Shown here: positions 26,189 through 35,231 of the stretch, one piece after another
Numbering within the stretch: position 1 is the first letter of the stretch
Layout of the letters: the number at the start of each line of letters is the position of its first letter
Origin: Sphingopyxis sp. QXT-31
GTDB taxonomy: Bacteria > Pseudomonadota > Alphaproteobacteria > Sphingomonadales > Sphingomonadaceae
Direction of reading: 5' to 3'
DNA: 64,000 bases
Assembly: GCF_001984035.1 (NCBI RefSeq)
Contig: NZ_CP019449.1
Location: 124,001-188,000, forward strand
The notes under the pieces: model-generated
The model's database searches: none
The model's input: only the letters and a program-made list of their open reading frames with translations
What the model was told of the DNA's origin: nothing
Program-made: the position numbers and the translations under genes

Positions 26189-27709
26189 TCAGCCGAGCGG
26201 GGTCGCGTGCGGCGTTCCCAGCGTCTGCGCGGCGGCCGCCGAGATGGCGGCGCCCACCAGCGACATGTCGCGGTCGAGTCGCTCGTCGAGCGCGCGATCG
26301 GCCAGCAGCGCCAGCTCCGAAATCAGCGGCATCGACAGCGACAGGCGCAGCGTCCCGGCGGCTTCGCCATTGGGGAGGAGATGCGTGCGCACCGGCTGAC
26401 CCAAGCGGATTTCGTGCCCCAGCCACTGGCGCGACTGTTCGGCGATGCGGCGGTGCATCGCGCGCGCGGCGGCGAAATCGCACACCGGCCAGCGCGCCGA
26501 CAGGTCGAGCGTGCGCAAGGTTTCGGTCGCGAGGCATGACGTCGCGCCGGCACCCGGCACCTCGACCAGTTCGAGCCGCTTCACGACGCGCATGACATGA
26601 TGGCTGAAGCGTGCGGTGACGTCGGTGACGCGGTCGGCGGGCAGCGCGGCGAAGCGCTCGATCTCGATCATTGCCGCCTGCAGCCGCAGCAGCAGTCCGA
26701 AATTGCCGAGCGCGGGCAGCCTTTCGGCGCCCGGCCAGTCGGCCGGCCATTCGGCGCGCGTCGCGATGCGGCGAAAGCCGTCGGGCAGTGGGCGCGCGCG
26801 TGCCGCGACCGCCGCCGAAACGAGCGCGAAGCCGCTGAACGGCGGCCCGCCCGCGAATTTCGACCCGGTCAGCAGCACGACGCAGCCGAGCGCGAGGTAG
26901 CGGCGCACGATAGCGGGGGCGATGCGCAGCTGGCACGCGTCGACGACGATCGTCATCGCCTCGCCATGCGCCGCGACGAGCTGCTCGACGTCGGCCAGCG
27001 CGGGAAGCGTCAGTCCCGATTTCGATCCGTGGACGACATGCACGACCGCCTTGCGGCCGCTCGCGGCCGCCCGTTCGACATGCGCGGAAAGTTCGTCGGC
27101 GACCGCGGCAGAGGCGCGCGGCGTACCCGTGGCGTCGCGCACCGCGACATCGACCAGCTCGGTGCCGGCAAAGGCCGGGTCGATCGCCGCTTGCAGGGCG
27201 ACGCGTGCGCCGGTCGCGGTCTCGTCGGCGAAGAAGCGCCCCGCGGCGCTGTGGACGCAGCCGCTGCCGACTTCGTCGCGTCCGAGCAGGACCGCGGTGA
27301 TCGGCCGCCCGTCCCACGCCGCGGCGAGCCCCGCATATTCGAGGTCGGTGCCCGACGCCGCGAAGATCACCTTCGTGTCGGCGTGGCCGTGCGCCTCGAC
27401 CAGCTTGTGCCGCAGGATTGCGAGCCCCTCGGCATAATCGTCCGACGGAACCGGCCGGTCGAGCCCATGATGCCAGCGGTCGAGCAAGGTCTGAAAGGCA
27501 TGCTCCGAAATGCTGCTGATCGTCGACGAGCCATAGGCGAGCGCGTCGGAGGGCCGCACGCTGGCATAATATTGGTTGCGCCCCGCCGCGTCGGGCCGGA
27601 TGCGCGCGTCGCCGCCGCTGGTCAGCGCGCTCGCCAGTCGCGCGGCATAGCGCTTGCCCGGCGAAAGGCGGGGTTCGTCGGCGGCGATGACGTTGAGCAA
27701 CATGCGCAT
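26189..27709 (-). CDS. PLP-dependent fold-type I enzyme, unassigned
   Basis: 506 residues. Aminotransferase-like features are VIFAASGTDLEYAGLAAAWD (cofactor-phosphate loop region), VHVVHGSKSGLTLP, TIVVDACQLRIAP (the Asp that pairs with the pyridine nitrogen) and VVLLTGSKFAGGPPFSGF, where the Lys in TGSK is the likely Schiff-base residue. It differs clearly from the common aminotransferase subclasses and I cannot name the reaction. It is divergent from the ATP-grasp and nucleotidyltransferase genes, 130 bases apart, so a shared promoter region and pathway are plausible. No signal peptide. Confidence 0.78.
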   Translation of the reverse strand: MRMLLNVIAADEPRLSPGKRYAARLASALTSGGDARIRPDAAGRNQYYASVRPSDALAYGSSTISSISEHAFQTLLDRWHHGLDRPVPSDDYAEGLAILRHKLVEAHGHADTKVIFAASGTDLEYAGLAAAWDGRPITAVLLGRDEVGSGCVHSAAGRFFADETATGARVALQAAIDPAFAGTELVDVAVRDATGTPRASAAVADELSAHVERAAASGRKAVVHVVHGSKSGLTLPALADVEQLVAAHGEAMTIVVDACQLRIAPAIVRRYLALGCVVLLTGSKFAGGPPFSGFALVSAAVAARARPLPDGFRRIATRAEWPADWPGAERLPALGNFGLLLRLQAAMIEIERFAALPADRVTDVTARFSHHVMRVVKRLELVEVPGAGATSCLATETLRTLDLSARWPVCDFAAARAMHRRIAEQSRQWLGHEIRLGQPVRTHLLPNGEAAGTLRLSLSMPLISELALLADRALDERLDRDMSLVGAAISAAAAQTLGTPHATPLG

Positions 27710-27839
27710 GCGGTCCTGTGCGGGGGTGGGGCAGGACCCCGCATCTAGGCCCCCAAGATGACACTGATCTTGCGCTTTGGTGTCAGCGCCGTCACCGAAA
27801 GGTCATCGCGGTGCAACCTCACTGTGGTCGAAGCGACTT

Positions 27840-28868
27840 ATGCGAACGACCCATCTCGAGCCGACCCGGCTGACCGACGCCCTCCGCGACCAGAGGCTGC
27901 TGTTCATCGCCAAACATGCGCGCTGGACCGGCGGCCTCCACCCCGACGACGGCAATCACGCGCTCTATCACCGCGAGATCCGCGAAATCCTCGAAGGCCT
28001 CGGCCTGCCGCTCGTCGTCGCCGACAGCTACACCGCGCTGTTCGACCGGCCCGACGCCGATTTCGTCTTTCCGCTGCTCAACCGCGGCGGCTTCTTTAAT
28101 AGCGAAATGCTGCTGCCCCTGCTCTGCAACCGGCTGCGCCTGCCCTATGTGGGCGCCTCGCCGATCGTGCGCGGGCTGTCCGACGACAAGCATCTCACCA
28201 AGCTCGAGGCCGCGGCGCGCGGCGTACCGACCGCGCCCTGGGCTTTGTTCCGCCGCGGCGCGCCGATCGATGTGTCGCGCTGCCCGCCTGCGGCGCGCTG
28301 GGTGATCAAGCCCAACAACAGCTCGGCATCGTGGGGCATCCGCGACGCGCACGACCGCGTCGAACTGGCGCAGGCGGTGGCCGAAATCCACGCGCTCGAC
28401 CATGACGCGATCGTCGAGCCCTTCATTGCAGGCAGCGATGTCGAGGTGCCGGTGATCACGCTGGACGGCGCCCCCGCGATGCTGCCGATGATGATCTTCG
28501 AACAGGCCGACCCGACGCATTTGCGCACCTATCAGGAAAAGCGCGACCTGATCGACCGCAGCGCCAAATACAGCCTCAAACTGCTCGACGCGCCCGAGAT
28601 CGCCGAACGGATCGCCGCGCTGACGGTGCAGATGGCCGAAATCTTCCGTCCGTTCGACTTCGGTCGTTTCGAGTTCCGCGTCGATTTTGCGACCGGCGAG
28701 GTGCGGCTGCTCGAAGTCAATCTCAACTGCAACCTCTGGTCCGAAAAGGTCTTCGGCCGCGCCGCGGTCGCCGCGGGATTCAGCCAGTCCGATCTGATCG
28801 AAACGATCGTCGCCGAATCGATGCTGCGCCAGCTGGCTCCCGCGGCGGCGCGGAGGGACGCGGCATGA
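27840..28868 (+). CDS. ATP-grasp protein, D-Ala-D-Ala-ligase-like
   Basis: 342 residues. Blocks resemble Ddl: PYVGASPIVRGLSDDKHLTK, the ATP-binding WVIKPNNSSASWGIRD, then SDVEVPVITLDG and FRVDFATGEVRLLEVNLNCN, the last with the Mg ligands (E, N). It should join a carboxylate to an amine with ATP. The usual Ddl partners (mur/ftsQ) are absent, and it is co-transcribed with a nucleotidyltransferase (ATGA overlap), so a role outside peptidoglycan is likely. ATG 27840 is the natural start. Products are unknown. Confidence 0.82.
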   Translation: MRTTHLEPTRLTDALRDQRLLFIAKHARWTGGLHPDDGNHALYHREIREILEGLGLPLVVADSYTALFDRPDADFVFPLLNRGGFFNSEMLLPLLCNRLRLPYVGASPIVRGLSDDKHLTKLEAAARGVPTAPWALFRRGAPIDVSRCPPAARWVIKPNNSSASWGIRDAHDRVELAQAVAEIHALDHDAIVEPFIAGSDVEVPVITLDGAPAMLPMMIFEQADPTHLRTYQEKRDLIDRSAKYSLKLLDAPEIAERIAALTVQMAEIFRPFDFGRFEFRVDFATGEVRLLEVNLNCNLWSEKVFGRAAVAAGFSQSDLIETIVAESMLRQLAPAAARRDAA

Positions 28869-29749
28869 CCGATACGTCCGTAAAATTGGGTTCGATCCTG
28901 ATTCTCGCCGGGCGCCGGCCGGGCGCGGTGGATGCGCTCGCCGAGGCGCATGGCGTCGCCGACAAATGCCTGGTGCCCGTCGCGGGGCGGCCGATGATCG
29001 CGCATGTCCTCGCCAGCGCCGCGCAAAGCGACGCCGCGACGATCTTCGTGTCGAGCCATCATGACGGGCTCGCCGACGATCTCGGCGATATCATTGTCGA
29101 TCGCCTGGGCGACCGGCTGGTTTTTGTCGGCGCCGCCGACAATCTTGCCGATTCGGTGCTCGCGGTCGCCGAGCAGGCGGCTTTTCCGCTGCTGATCACC
29201 ACCGCCGACAATTGCCTCTTGTCTCCCGACACTATTGCCGAGATCGGCGCCGAGGCCGCGCGGCTGGGCGTCGAGGCCGGGGTGGCGCTCGCGCGGCGCG
29301 AGGATGTACTCGCCGCGCATCCCGAGGGGCAGCGGCGCTTCTACGAATTTTCGGACGTCGCGGTGTCGAACTGCAACAGCTACTGGATCGGCCATCGCGG
29401 CGCGCTGAAGGCCGCGGAGGTGTTCCGCGGCGGCGGGCAGTTCGTCAAGAAACCGGTGCGCGTGATGCAGGCCTTCGGCCTCATCAACCTGCTGCGCTTT
29501 CGCTTCGGCCTCGGGCCGATCCACCATATCTTCCGCCGCATCTCGCGGCACCTGAAGGTCGATGTGGCGCCCTTGCTCGTGCGCGACGGGGCGACCGCGG
29601 TCGATGTCGACAACGAAAGGTCGCTGCGCGCGACCGAGGCGATCATGGAGAGGCGCCAGCCGCCGCAGCGGCCGGCCGCGGATTTACTGCTTGGGCTTCA
29701 CGCGGGCCAACCTGATCATCGCCTTGCCGATGCCGGTCTCGTTGGCTGA
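28865..29749 (+). CDS. Nucleotidyltransferase family protein (MobA/LicC-like)
   Basis: 294 residues. The N-terminus is a variant of the NTP-transferase pattern: SILILAGRRPGAVDALAEA then DKCLVPVAGRPMIAHVLASA. The metal-binding Asp is in LLITTADNCLL. The C-terminal part VKKPVRVMQAFGLINLLRFR and the membrane-proximal-looking basic patch HIFRRISRHLK are unusual. It should transfer a nucleotide onto a phosphorylated small molecule or a cofactor. The start overlaps the ATP-grasp stop; the last 66 bases overlap the convergent gene at 29684. Confidence 0.82.
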   Translation: MTDTSVKLGSILILAGRRPGAVDALAEAHGVADKCLVPVAGRPMIAHVLASAAQSDAATIFVSSHHDGLADDLGDIIVDRLGDRLVFVGAADNLADSVLAVAEQAAFPLLITTADNCLLSPDTIAEIGAEAARLGVEAGVALARREDVLAAHPEGQRRFYEFSDVAVSNCNSYWIGHRGALKAAEVFRGGGQFVKKPVRVMQAFGLINLLRFRFGLGPIHHIFRRISRHLKVDVAPLLVRDGATAVDVDNERSLRATEAIMERRQPPQRPAADLLLGLHAGQPDHRLADAGLVG

Positions 29750-29968
29750 GATGGTCAGGCAATTGCCCTTTAACTTGGGCTTGTCGCACAGGTCCCAGAC
29801 TTCGCCGGGATAGACGGCGATGCTGCCGACCAGAAAGGCGTGCTGCAGCGAAGGCTCGTCCTTCTCTAGACGGTAGTAATCCCCGTCGAACTTCTGGCCC
29901 TCGAACAGGGTCAGCGTGCCTTCGATCGTCTTGGATTTATCCTGTGCGGCAAGCGGACTTGCAAGCAA
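29684..29968 (-). CDS. Small secreted protein with a disrupted signal peptide (frameshift)
   Basis: The long frame gives 94 residues from TTG 29968, containing LFEGQKFDGDYYRLEKDEPS, VYPGEVWDLCDKPKLKGNCL and a basic tail; I recognise no family. The ATG at 30014 has AAAGGAG upstream and starts a signal sequence (MTRFARLAAVAAGLTL) in another frame that stops at once. Dropping one C from the run at 29969-29971 fuses the two into MTRFARLAAVAAGLT-LLASPLAAQ-DKSK, a perfect signal peptide and cleavage site. The gene is therefore frameshifted here, by a real mutation or a sequence error. It overlaps the nucleotidyltransferase 3' end. Confidence 0.65.
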   Translation of the reverse strand: MLASPLAAQDKSKTIEGTLTLFEGQKFDGDYYRLEKDEPSLQHAFLVGSIAVYPGEVWDLCDKPKLKGNCLTISANETGIGKAMIRLARVKPKQ

Positions 29969-30096
29969 GGGTGAGGCCGGCAGCGACGGCTGCGAGGCGG
30001 GCGAAACGGGTCATGCGGAATCTCCTTTATGGCGACTCTCATGGCGGGAAAAAAGGGACCGGCGTCAACGGGGTGACGCCGGTTCCGGTTTGGGCG

Positions 30097-31539
30097 TCAG
30101 TCGGCGACCCAGTTGCCGTGGAAGCCCGGCGGGACGCGGTGCGGCAGGTGGACCACCGCCTGCGGCTTGCCGGTAAAATCGTCGGCATTCAGGATGACGA
30201 GGTCGGTGGTCTCGTCGTTCATGTCGACAACGAGGCCGATCAGCCAGCCGTCATCCTCAGCGCCCGCCGCGCTGCGCGGCACGAAGACGAACTCGCCGGG
30301 ATGGCGGCCGGGGCCGAAATCATGGACGTCGGTGGTCCCGGCATTCAAGTCGTGGCGGAACAGCTTCGTCTCGGCCAGCGCCCATTCGGTCGACGTGCCG
30401 TCGGGAATGGCAACACTGTAAACATAGCGATACGGCTTGGTCGTCAGCCGCTCATCGTAGCGCGGGAATTCCTGCGCATGATCGTGGATGACGGTGCGCG
30501 TCGTGGTGCCGGCGGCCGGGTCGATCGTCCAGCGCTCCATGCGCGATTTCTCGCTGTCGGGGCCGCGCTTGGAACTCGCGAACATCGTTTCGTGCGCGAC
30601 GACGTCGACGATCACCTTGCCGTCTTCGGTTTCATAGGCGTTGGCGGGGTGGAAGACATAGCAGGGCTCGACCGGCACCCAGATGATCTCCTCGGCGCTG
30701 CCTTTCCTGGGGAGGAGGCCGACGCGCGCCTGATGCGCCTCGTTCCACGCGTAGGGGAAGCGATAGCCCGACAGCAGCATCTTCATCGAGAAGGTCACGG
30801 GCAGGTCGAGGACCAGCACATAATTTTCGGTGATCGCGCAGTCGTGGATCGAGGGGCCGTCTCTGACCGGAATCGCGAGTTCGCGGGTAACCTGCGCGTC
30901 CTGGTCGAGCACGACGTGCCACACCTTGTTCGGCTCGTCGCCGCGGTAGGTGATCGCGTGCATCTCGTCGGTGACGGGGTCGTGATGCGGGTGTGCGGTG
31001 TAGCCGCCTAGCAGCGTGCCGTCGAACGGGTTGTGCGCGATGGTGTCCAGTTCATAGCCGAGTTCGACGGGTTTGCCGCCCGCCTCGACGATCGCGAAGG
31101 TGCGGCCCGCCAGGCCGACGACATTGGTGTTCGGCGCGTCGTTGGTGATGTGGCGCGGACCGGGGGGCAGTTCCTCTCCCAAGGCTTCGCACGCCTCGCT
31201 GCCGCGCACCCAGCGGTTGCGGTACCAGACGGCCTTGCCGCCCTCGATGCGGATGCCGTGCACCATACCGGCGCCGGTGAACCAGTGATAGCTGGCGGGA
31301 TCCGGCGCGATCGCGGGGTTGGGGCCGTTGCGCAGATAGCGACCGGTCAGCGCGGCGGGGATTTCGCCGTCGACGCGCAGTTCCTCGAGCGTGACCTCCT
31401 CGGTCATCGGCTTGTGGATGCCGGTCAGGAAGGGGTGCGCGTCGGTGGGGCGGGGGAGGCGCTTGCGGTTGAAGTCGGCGACCTTGCCGATGCCCTTGAC
31501 GACGGCGCCGCGGATCAGGCTTTCTACGTTGCTGGCCAT
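30097..31539 (-). CDS. Carotenoid oxygenase family protein (carotenoid/stilbene cleavage dioxygenase)
   Basis: 480 residues, full length for the RPE65/CCD family, which cleaves carotenoid or stilbene double bonds with non-haem iron. The four iron-binding histidines are in blocks TAHPHHDPVTDEMH, GPSIHDCAITENYVLVLDLP, YVFHPANAYE and the C-terminal GFHGNWVAD. RYLRNGPNPAI near residue 70 is also typical. No signal peptide. Lignostilbene-type substrates are as likely as carotenoids. A TetR gene is divergent 91 bases away, with repeated sites over its start. Confidence 0.93.
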   Translation of the reverse strand: MASNVESLIRGAVVKGIGKVADFNRKRLPRPTDAHPFLTGIHKPMTEEVTLEELRVDGEIPAALTGRYLRNGPNPAIAPDPASYHWFTGAGMVHGIRIEGGKAVWYRNRWVRGSEACEALGEELPPGPRHITNDAPNTNVVGLAGRTFAIVEAGGKPVELGYELDTIAHNPFDGTLLGGYTAHPHHDPVTDEMHAITYRGDEPNKVWHVVLDQDAQVTRELAIPVRDGPSIHDCAITENYVLVLDLPVTFSMKMLLSGYRFPYAWNEAHQARVGLLPRKGSAEEIIWVPVEPCYVFHPANAYETEDGKVIVDVVAHETMFASSKRGPDSEKSRMERWTIDPAAGTTTRTVIHDHAQEFPRYDERLTTKPYRYVYSVAIPDGTSTEWALAETKLFRHDLNAGTTDVHDFGPGRHPGEFVFVPRSAAGAEDDGWLIGLVVDMNDETTDLVILNADDFTGKPQAVVHLPHRVPPGFHGNWVAD

Positions 31540-31616
31540 ATGATTGCTCCTTAAGCGGGGGGAGAGGTTGGAACAAAGGCCGCGCCCTTTCGGGGTTGCG
31601 CGACCGACTCGGTATG

Positions 31617-31662
31617 TTTACAGTGACAACATGATGGCGAACAAAGATAACAGTGTCAACAT
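31617..31662. promoter_or_regulatory. Direct-repeat regulatory sites at the TetR/carotenoid oxygenase divergence
   Basis: TTTACAGTGACAACAT (31617-31632) and ATAACAGTGTCAACAT (31647-31662) share the core ACAGTG-W-CAACAT with a 30-bp period. The first overlaps the TetR start codon. On the minus strand the second contains TTGACA, a consensus -35 for the oxygenase gene, so binding there would block its promoter. A similar core occurs at 35378-35395. Confidence 0.55.
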
Positions 31663-32239
31663 AAAAAGCGACGGCGCGAAGGCGGCGGGCGCCTATCATC
31701 ATGGTGACCTGCGCGCGGCGGTGATCGCTGCGGGGCTCGAACGGCTGGCGAAGGGCGACGGTGCCGAACTGGGCCTGCGCGCGCTGGCGCGCGACGTCGG
31801 GGTCAGCGCAACCGCACTTTACCGCCATTTTCCCGACAAGGAGGCGCTGCTCGACGCGCTCGCCGACGAAGGGCTGCGTCGGCTCGGCGCGCTGCAGGCG
31901 CAGGCTTGGCTGAAGGCGGGCGGCGGGGTCGCGGGGTTCAAGGCCACCGGCCTGACCTATGTCCGCTTCGCACACGACGAGTCAGCGTTGTTCCGCCTGA
32001 GTTTTACGCGCCAGATGGTCGAGCGCAAGGAAGAGAGCGACGGCGGCGAGGTCGCATACAATCTGCTGCGCGCCGGGGTCGGCGAGGCGCTGCCAGGCGT
32101 GAAAGATCCCGATGTGGCCGCGCTGCACGCGTGGGCGCTGGTCCACGGGCTTGCGATGCTGGTGCTCGACCGGCGGATCGACTGGGACGAGGCGATGGTT
32201 GAGAAGGTCGTCGGGCTGACCTTCGGCGGGCTCGCCTGA
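31631..32239 (+). CDS. TetR/AcrR family transcriptional regulator
   Basis: 202 residues. The N-terminal HTH includes DVGVSATALYRHFPDKEALL; the ligand-binding part contains FAHDESALFRLSFTRQM and ends WALVHGLAMLVLDRRIDWDE, the WHG-type C-terminal domain. It is divergent from the carotenoid oxygenase gene and is its likely repressor. Position 31631 (ATG ATG) is the first usable start; the second ATG at 31634 is equivalent. Confidence 0.93.
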   Translation: MMANKDNSVNIKSDGAKAAGAYHHGDLRAAVIAAGLERLAKGDGAELGLRALARDVGVSATALYRHFPDKEALLDALADEGLRRLGALQAQAWLKAGGGVAGFKATGLTYVRFAHDESALFRLSFTRQMVERKEESDGGEVAYNLLRAGVGEALPGVKDPDVAALHAWALVHGLAMLVLDRRIDWDEAMVEKVVGLTFGGLA

Positions 32240-32330
32240 CCGCGCCCGTTGATCTGGCGCGAGCGGTCGGTTCGCCGCAAGCCGGGAAATCTTAGCGCTT
32301 TATTTGCCATTTCGCGCGAGAATTGCGGAC

Positions 32331-34115
32331 ATGAAGCGGTCGCTACCCCCCACGGTCGAGACGCTGTTCTGGTCACTTTTGACGGCGCTGGGCTATTTCC
32401 TGCTCGCCAGCCTGTCCCTGTACGCGACCAAAGGCGCCGACAATATCGCCGCGGTGTGGCCGCCCAGCGGCTATTTCCTTGCGCTTTTGCTGCTGATGGC
32501 GCCGCGCGCGCGCTTGGCCTCGTTCGCCGGAATGATCGTCGCCAGCACCGCCGCGAACATGCTGAGCGGTGCACCCGCACTGCTGTCCGCGGCCTTCACC
32601 ACCGCGAATACCGCCGAGGGCGCGGTCGCGCTGTGGCTGATCAACAGCCGCGAAAAGGGCGTGTTGTCGTTCATGGCGACGCGCTCGGTCGGCAATTTCT
32701 GCGTCGGCGCGATCGCGGGGAGCTTTGCCAGCGCCGGGCTCGCGACCTTGCTGACCGGCGGCGATTTCGAATTCTTCCGCTCGTGGCTGACCACCGTCGC
32801 GCTCGGCATGCTGATCGTCACCCCGCCGGTGGTGATGCTCGCGCGCCTGGCTGAATCGGGCCTGCTGCGCCACACGAACCGGTCGACGATCGTCGAATCG
32901 GTCGTGATGATGACGATCGCGGCGGGGGTGACGGCGATCTGCTTCTCGCAGGCCGAATATCCGGTGACCTTCATTCCCTGCGTCGCGGTGGTCGCGGCCT
33001 CGTATCGCCTCGGTCCGTTCGGCGCGGCGGGCAGCGTGTTCATCGTCACGATCATCGCTTCGCTGATGACCAGCCAGGGGCTCGGCCCGATCGCGCATAT
33101 GGACAAGTCGCCGACGACAATCGTGCTCTTCCTGCAATTTTATCTGCTGACCCTGCTCGGCACCGCGCTGCCGCTCGCCGCGCTCCTCGTCGGGCGCCAG
33201 CGGCTCGCCAAACGGCTCGAGCAGAGCAACCGCTGGCTGCTCCAGGCCGAGGCGGCGGCACTCGTCGGCCACTGGCGCGTCGACCTCATCCGCTGGACGA
33301 TCCAATGGTCGGACCAGGCCTATCGCATCCACGGGATCGAGCCGGGCACCGTGATGACGGTGCAGAGCAGCCTCGACCTCTATATGCCCGAAGATGCGAC
33401 GCGCATGCGCAAGGTCCTCGAGCAGGCCGCCCTCACCGGCGCGCCGTTCGAATTTCAGGGTCGGATCATCCGCCCCGACGACGAGGTGCGCGACATTTCG
33501 TCGCACGGCTCGATCGAGTTAAGCCGCAGCGGCAAGCCGGTGGGAATCTTCGGCACGATCCAGGATGTCACCGAAACCGTCGAAAATGCGCGGATGCTGG
33601 AGGATGCGCGGAGCGTCGCCGAGGCGGCCGCGAACACCGACGCGCTGACCGGGCTGCCCAACCGCCGCCACACGCTCGCCTTCCTCGAACGCGCCTTGGT
33701 CGGCGCGCGCGAGAATGGCGCGCCGCTGGCGGTCGCGATCTTCGACATCGACCATTTCAAACGCATCAACGACGTCCACGGGCACAGCGTCGGCGACGAG
33801 GTGATCCGCCGCGTCGGGCACCGCGCCAAGGCGGTGCTGCGCGAAGAGGATATGGTCGGGCGCTTCGGCGGCGAGGAGTTCGTGTGCATCCTGCAGCGAT
33901 CGAGCGCGCAGGCCGCCGAACTGGTCGCCGAACGCATCCGCCAGGCGATCGAGGGCGGCGGCCGCTCGACCGATAATGTCCCGCCCGCGACGGTCAGCAT
34001 CGGCGTCGCGGTCTATGCCGACGAGGCGGGGGTCGAGGAACTGCTCCAGCGCGCCGACGAGGCGCTGTACGTCGCCAAGCGCGAGGGGCGGAACCGGCTG
34101 CGGATGGCAGCGTAA
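32331..34115 (+). CDS. Diguanylate cyclase with MASE1 sensor and PAS domain
   Basis: 594 residues. The N-terminal MASE1 membrane sensor (about residues 10-290; eight or so helices, with VWPPSGYFLALLLL and SYRLGPFGAAG) leads to a PAS-like segment (WSDQAYRIHGIEPG ... GIFGTIQDVTE) and a GGDEF domain. The active site is GRFGGEEFVCI, with substrate/metal motifs DALTGLPNRRH and FDIDHFKRINDVHGH. The inhibitory site RxxD is REED, five residues before GGEEF, so product feedback is expected. It makes cyclic-di-GMP at the inner membrane. The frame is open to 32304 but ATG 32331 begins the membrane domain. Confidence 0.93.
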   Translation: MKRSLPPTVETLFWSLLTALGYFLLASLSLYATKGADNIAAVWPPSGYFLALLLLMAPRARLASFAGMIVASTAANMLSGAPALLSAAFTTANTAEGAVALWLINSREKGVLSFMATRSVGNFCVGAIAGSFASAGLATLLTGGDFEFFRSWLTTVALGMLIVTPPVVMLARLAESGLLRHTNRSTIVESVVMMTIAAGVTAICFSQAEYPVTFIPCVAVVAASYRLGPFGAAGSVFIVTIIASLMTSQGLGPIAHMDKSPTTIVLFLQFYLLTLLGTALPLAALLVGRQRLAKRLEQSNRWLLQAEAAALVGHWRVDLIRWTIQWSDQAYRIHGIEPGTVMTVQSSLDLYMPEDATRMRKVLEQAALTGAPFEFQGRIIRPDDEVRDISSHGSIELSRSGKPVGIFGTIQDVTETVENARMLEDARSVAEAAANTDALTGLPNRRHTLAFLERALVGARENGAPLAVAIFDIDHFKRINDVHGHSVGDEVIRRVGHRAKAVLREEDMVGRFGGEEFVCILQRSSAQAAELVAERIRQAIEGGGRSTDNVPPATVSIGVAVYADEAGVEELLQRADEALYVAKREGRNRLRMAA

Positions 34116-34146
34116 GACCGCTTTCGGGCGTTAGCTGACGTTCGCA

Positions 34147-34316
34147 GGGTTATGCTCTCTCCCCTTGAGGGGAGAGATACGCAGGCTTGGCAGCTTGCTG
34201 CCTAGCCGGAGTTGAGAGGGGTTTCCGACCGCCAGCGTCCAAGCACCCCTCTCCAAGCTTCGCTAGCTCCTGACGGAGCAAGCTGCGCTATCCTCTCCCC
34301 TCAAGGGGAGAGGGCT
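34147..34316. repeat. 170-bp palindromic intergenic repeat, copy B
   Basis: It is the inverted, near-identical copy of 11277-11446; only a few mismatches are seen, chiefly in the central ACGCTGG versus ACACCGG. It starts 32 bases after the diguanylate cyclase stop and ends 30 bases before the convergent transporter stop, filling the gap. Confidence 0.93.
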
Positions 34317-34346
34317 AAACGGCCGCTCCCCACCCCCAAGCCGACG

Positions 34347-35231
34347 CTACCGCACCTCGCGCTCCACCAGCAATTCGGTCGCCGGCTTCCGCCGCAGCGC
34401 GACGATCAGCACGCCGATCATCGCCAGCGCGCCGCCGATGCCCATGCGCAGGTCGAACGGATCGTGCGTGATCAGCACGCCGAGCCCGATCGTCCCGAGC
34501 GGCGTCATCAGCGTCAGCGGCGCGAGCAGATTGGCCTCGTAGCGCTGGATCAGGTGGTAATAGACCGAATGCGCGCCGACCGAGACGACCAGCGCGGTGA
34601 ACAGGACGGCGGCCGCAAAGGGCCAGCCTGCCGCCGCCGCGGCCGTCCATTGCCCCGTCTCGACCGTCGCCGAGGCGAGGCCGAGCGCGACCACCGAGAC
34701 AAAACCGACCCACGCCTGGAAGCGGAACGGAGTGACGTCGTCGACCTGCTTCATCAGCACCGCACCGGCCGCACCCGCAAAGGCCGAAGCCGCGACCAGC
34801 CACAATCCGTGCGACAGCGCAAAGCCCGGCCGCCACGTCACGATCAGCACGCCGATCAGCGTCAGCGCGATGCCGATGCCGCGTCGCCAGTGGATGCGCT
34901 CGCCGAGCATCAGCACCGACAGCAGCATCGTGAAGGGCACGCCGAGTTGCAGCACGATCGCCGCGGCGGAGGGCGAGGTGGTTTGCAGCCCCATGAAAAG
35001 CAACGCAAAACTGCCGCCGCCGAGGCAGAGCGCGATCGCGACGATGCGCCACGCCGGGCGCGGCATCGGCAGCAGCCAGGGCAGCATCACCACCGCGACC
35101 ACCGCGAAGCGCATGGTGACATAGAAGAGCGGCGGAATCGCCCAGTTGCTGACGATGATCTTGCTCAGCACATTGTTGAAGGCCCAGATCAGGCACACGG
35201 CAACAAGAAGCAGGAAATCGCGGACGCGCAC
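34347..35231 (-). CDS. DMT superfamily transporter (EamA)
   Basis: 294 residues with ten predicted helices. The block LLVAVCLIWAFNNVLSKIIV opens repeat 1, and SVYYHLIQRYEANLLAPLTL with PLGTIGLGVLI marks repeat 2. The start is GTG 35231 (VRVRDF). Export or import of an unknown metabolite. The 189-base gap upstream to the TonB receptor gene holds no gene; it contains one copy of the ACAGTG-W-CAAC core at 35378-35395. Confidence 0.9.
   Translation of the reverse strand: MRVRDFLLLVAVCLIWAFNNVLSKIIVSNWAIPPLFYVTMRFAVVAVVMLPWLLPMPRPAWRIVAIALCLGGGSFALLFMGLQTTSPSAAAIVLQLGVPFTMLLSVLMLGERIHWRRGIGIALTLIGVLIVTWRPGFALSHGLWLVAASAFAGAAGAVLMKQVDDVTPFRFQAWVGFVSVVALGLASATVETGQWTAAAAAGWPFAAAVLFTALVVSVGAHSVYYHLIQRYEANLLAPLTLMTPLGTIGLGVLITHDPFDLRMGIGGALAMIGVLIVALRRKPATELLVEREVR

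Noticed and set aside
27840..28868. The ATP-grasp gene as the housekeeping ddl
   Set aside because: It lacks the usual mur/ftsQ neighbours and is paired with a nucleotidyltransferase, so I call it Ddl-like only.
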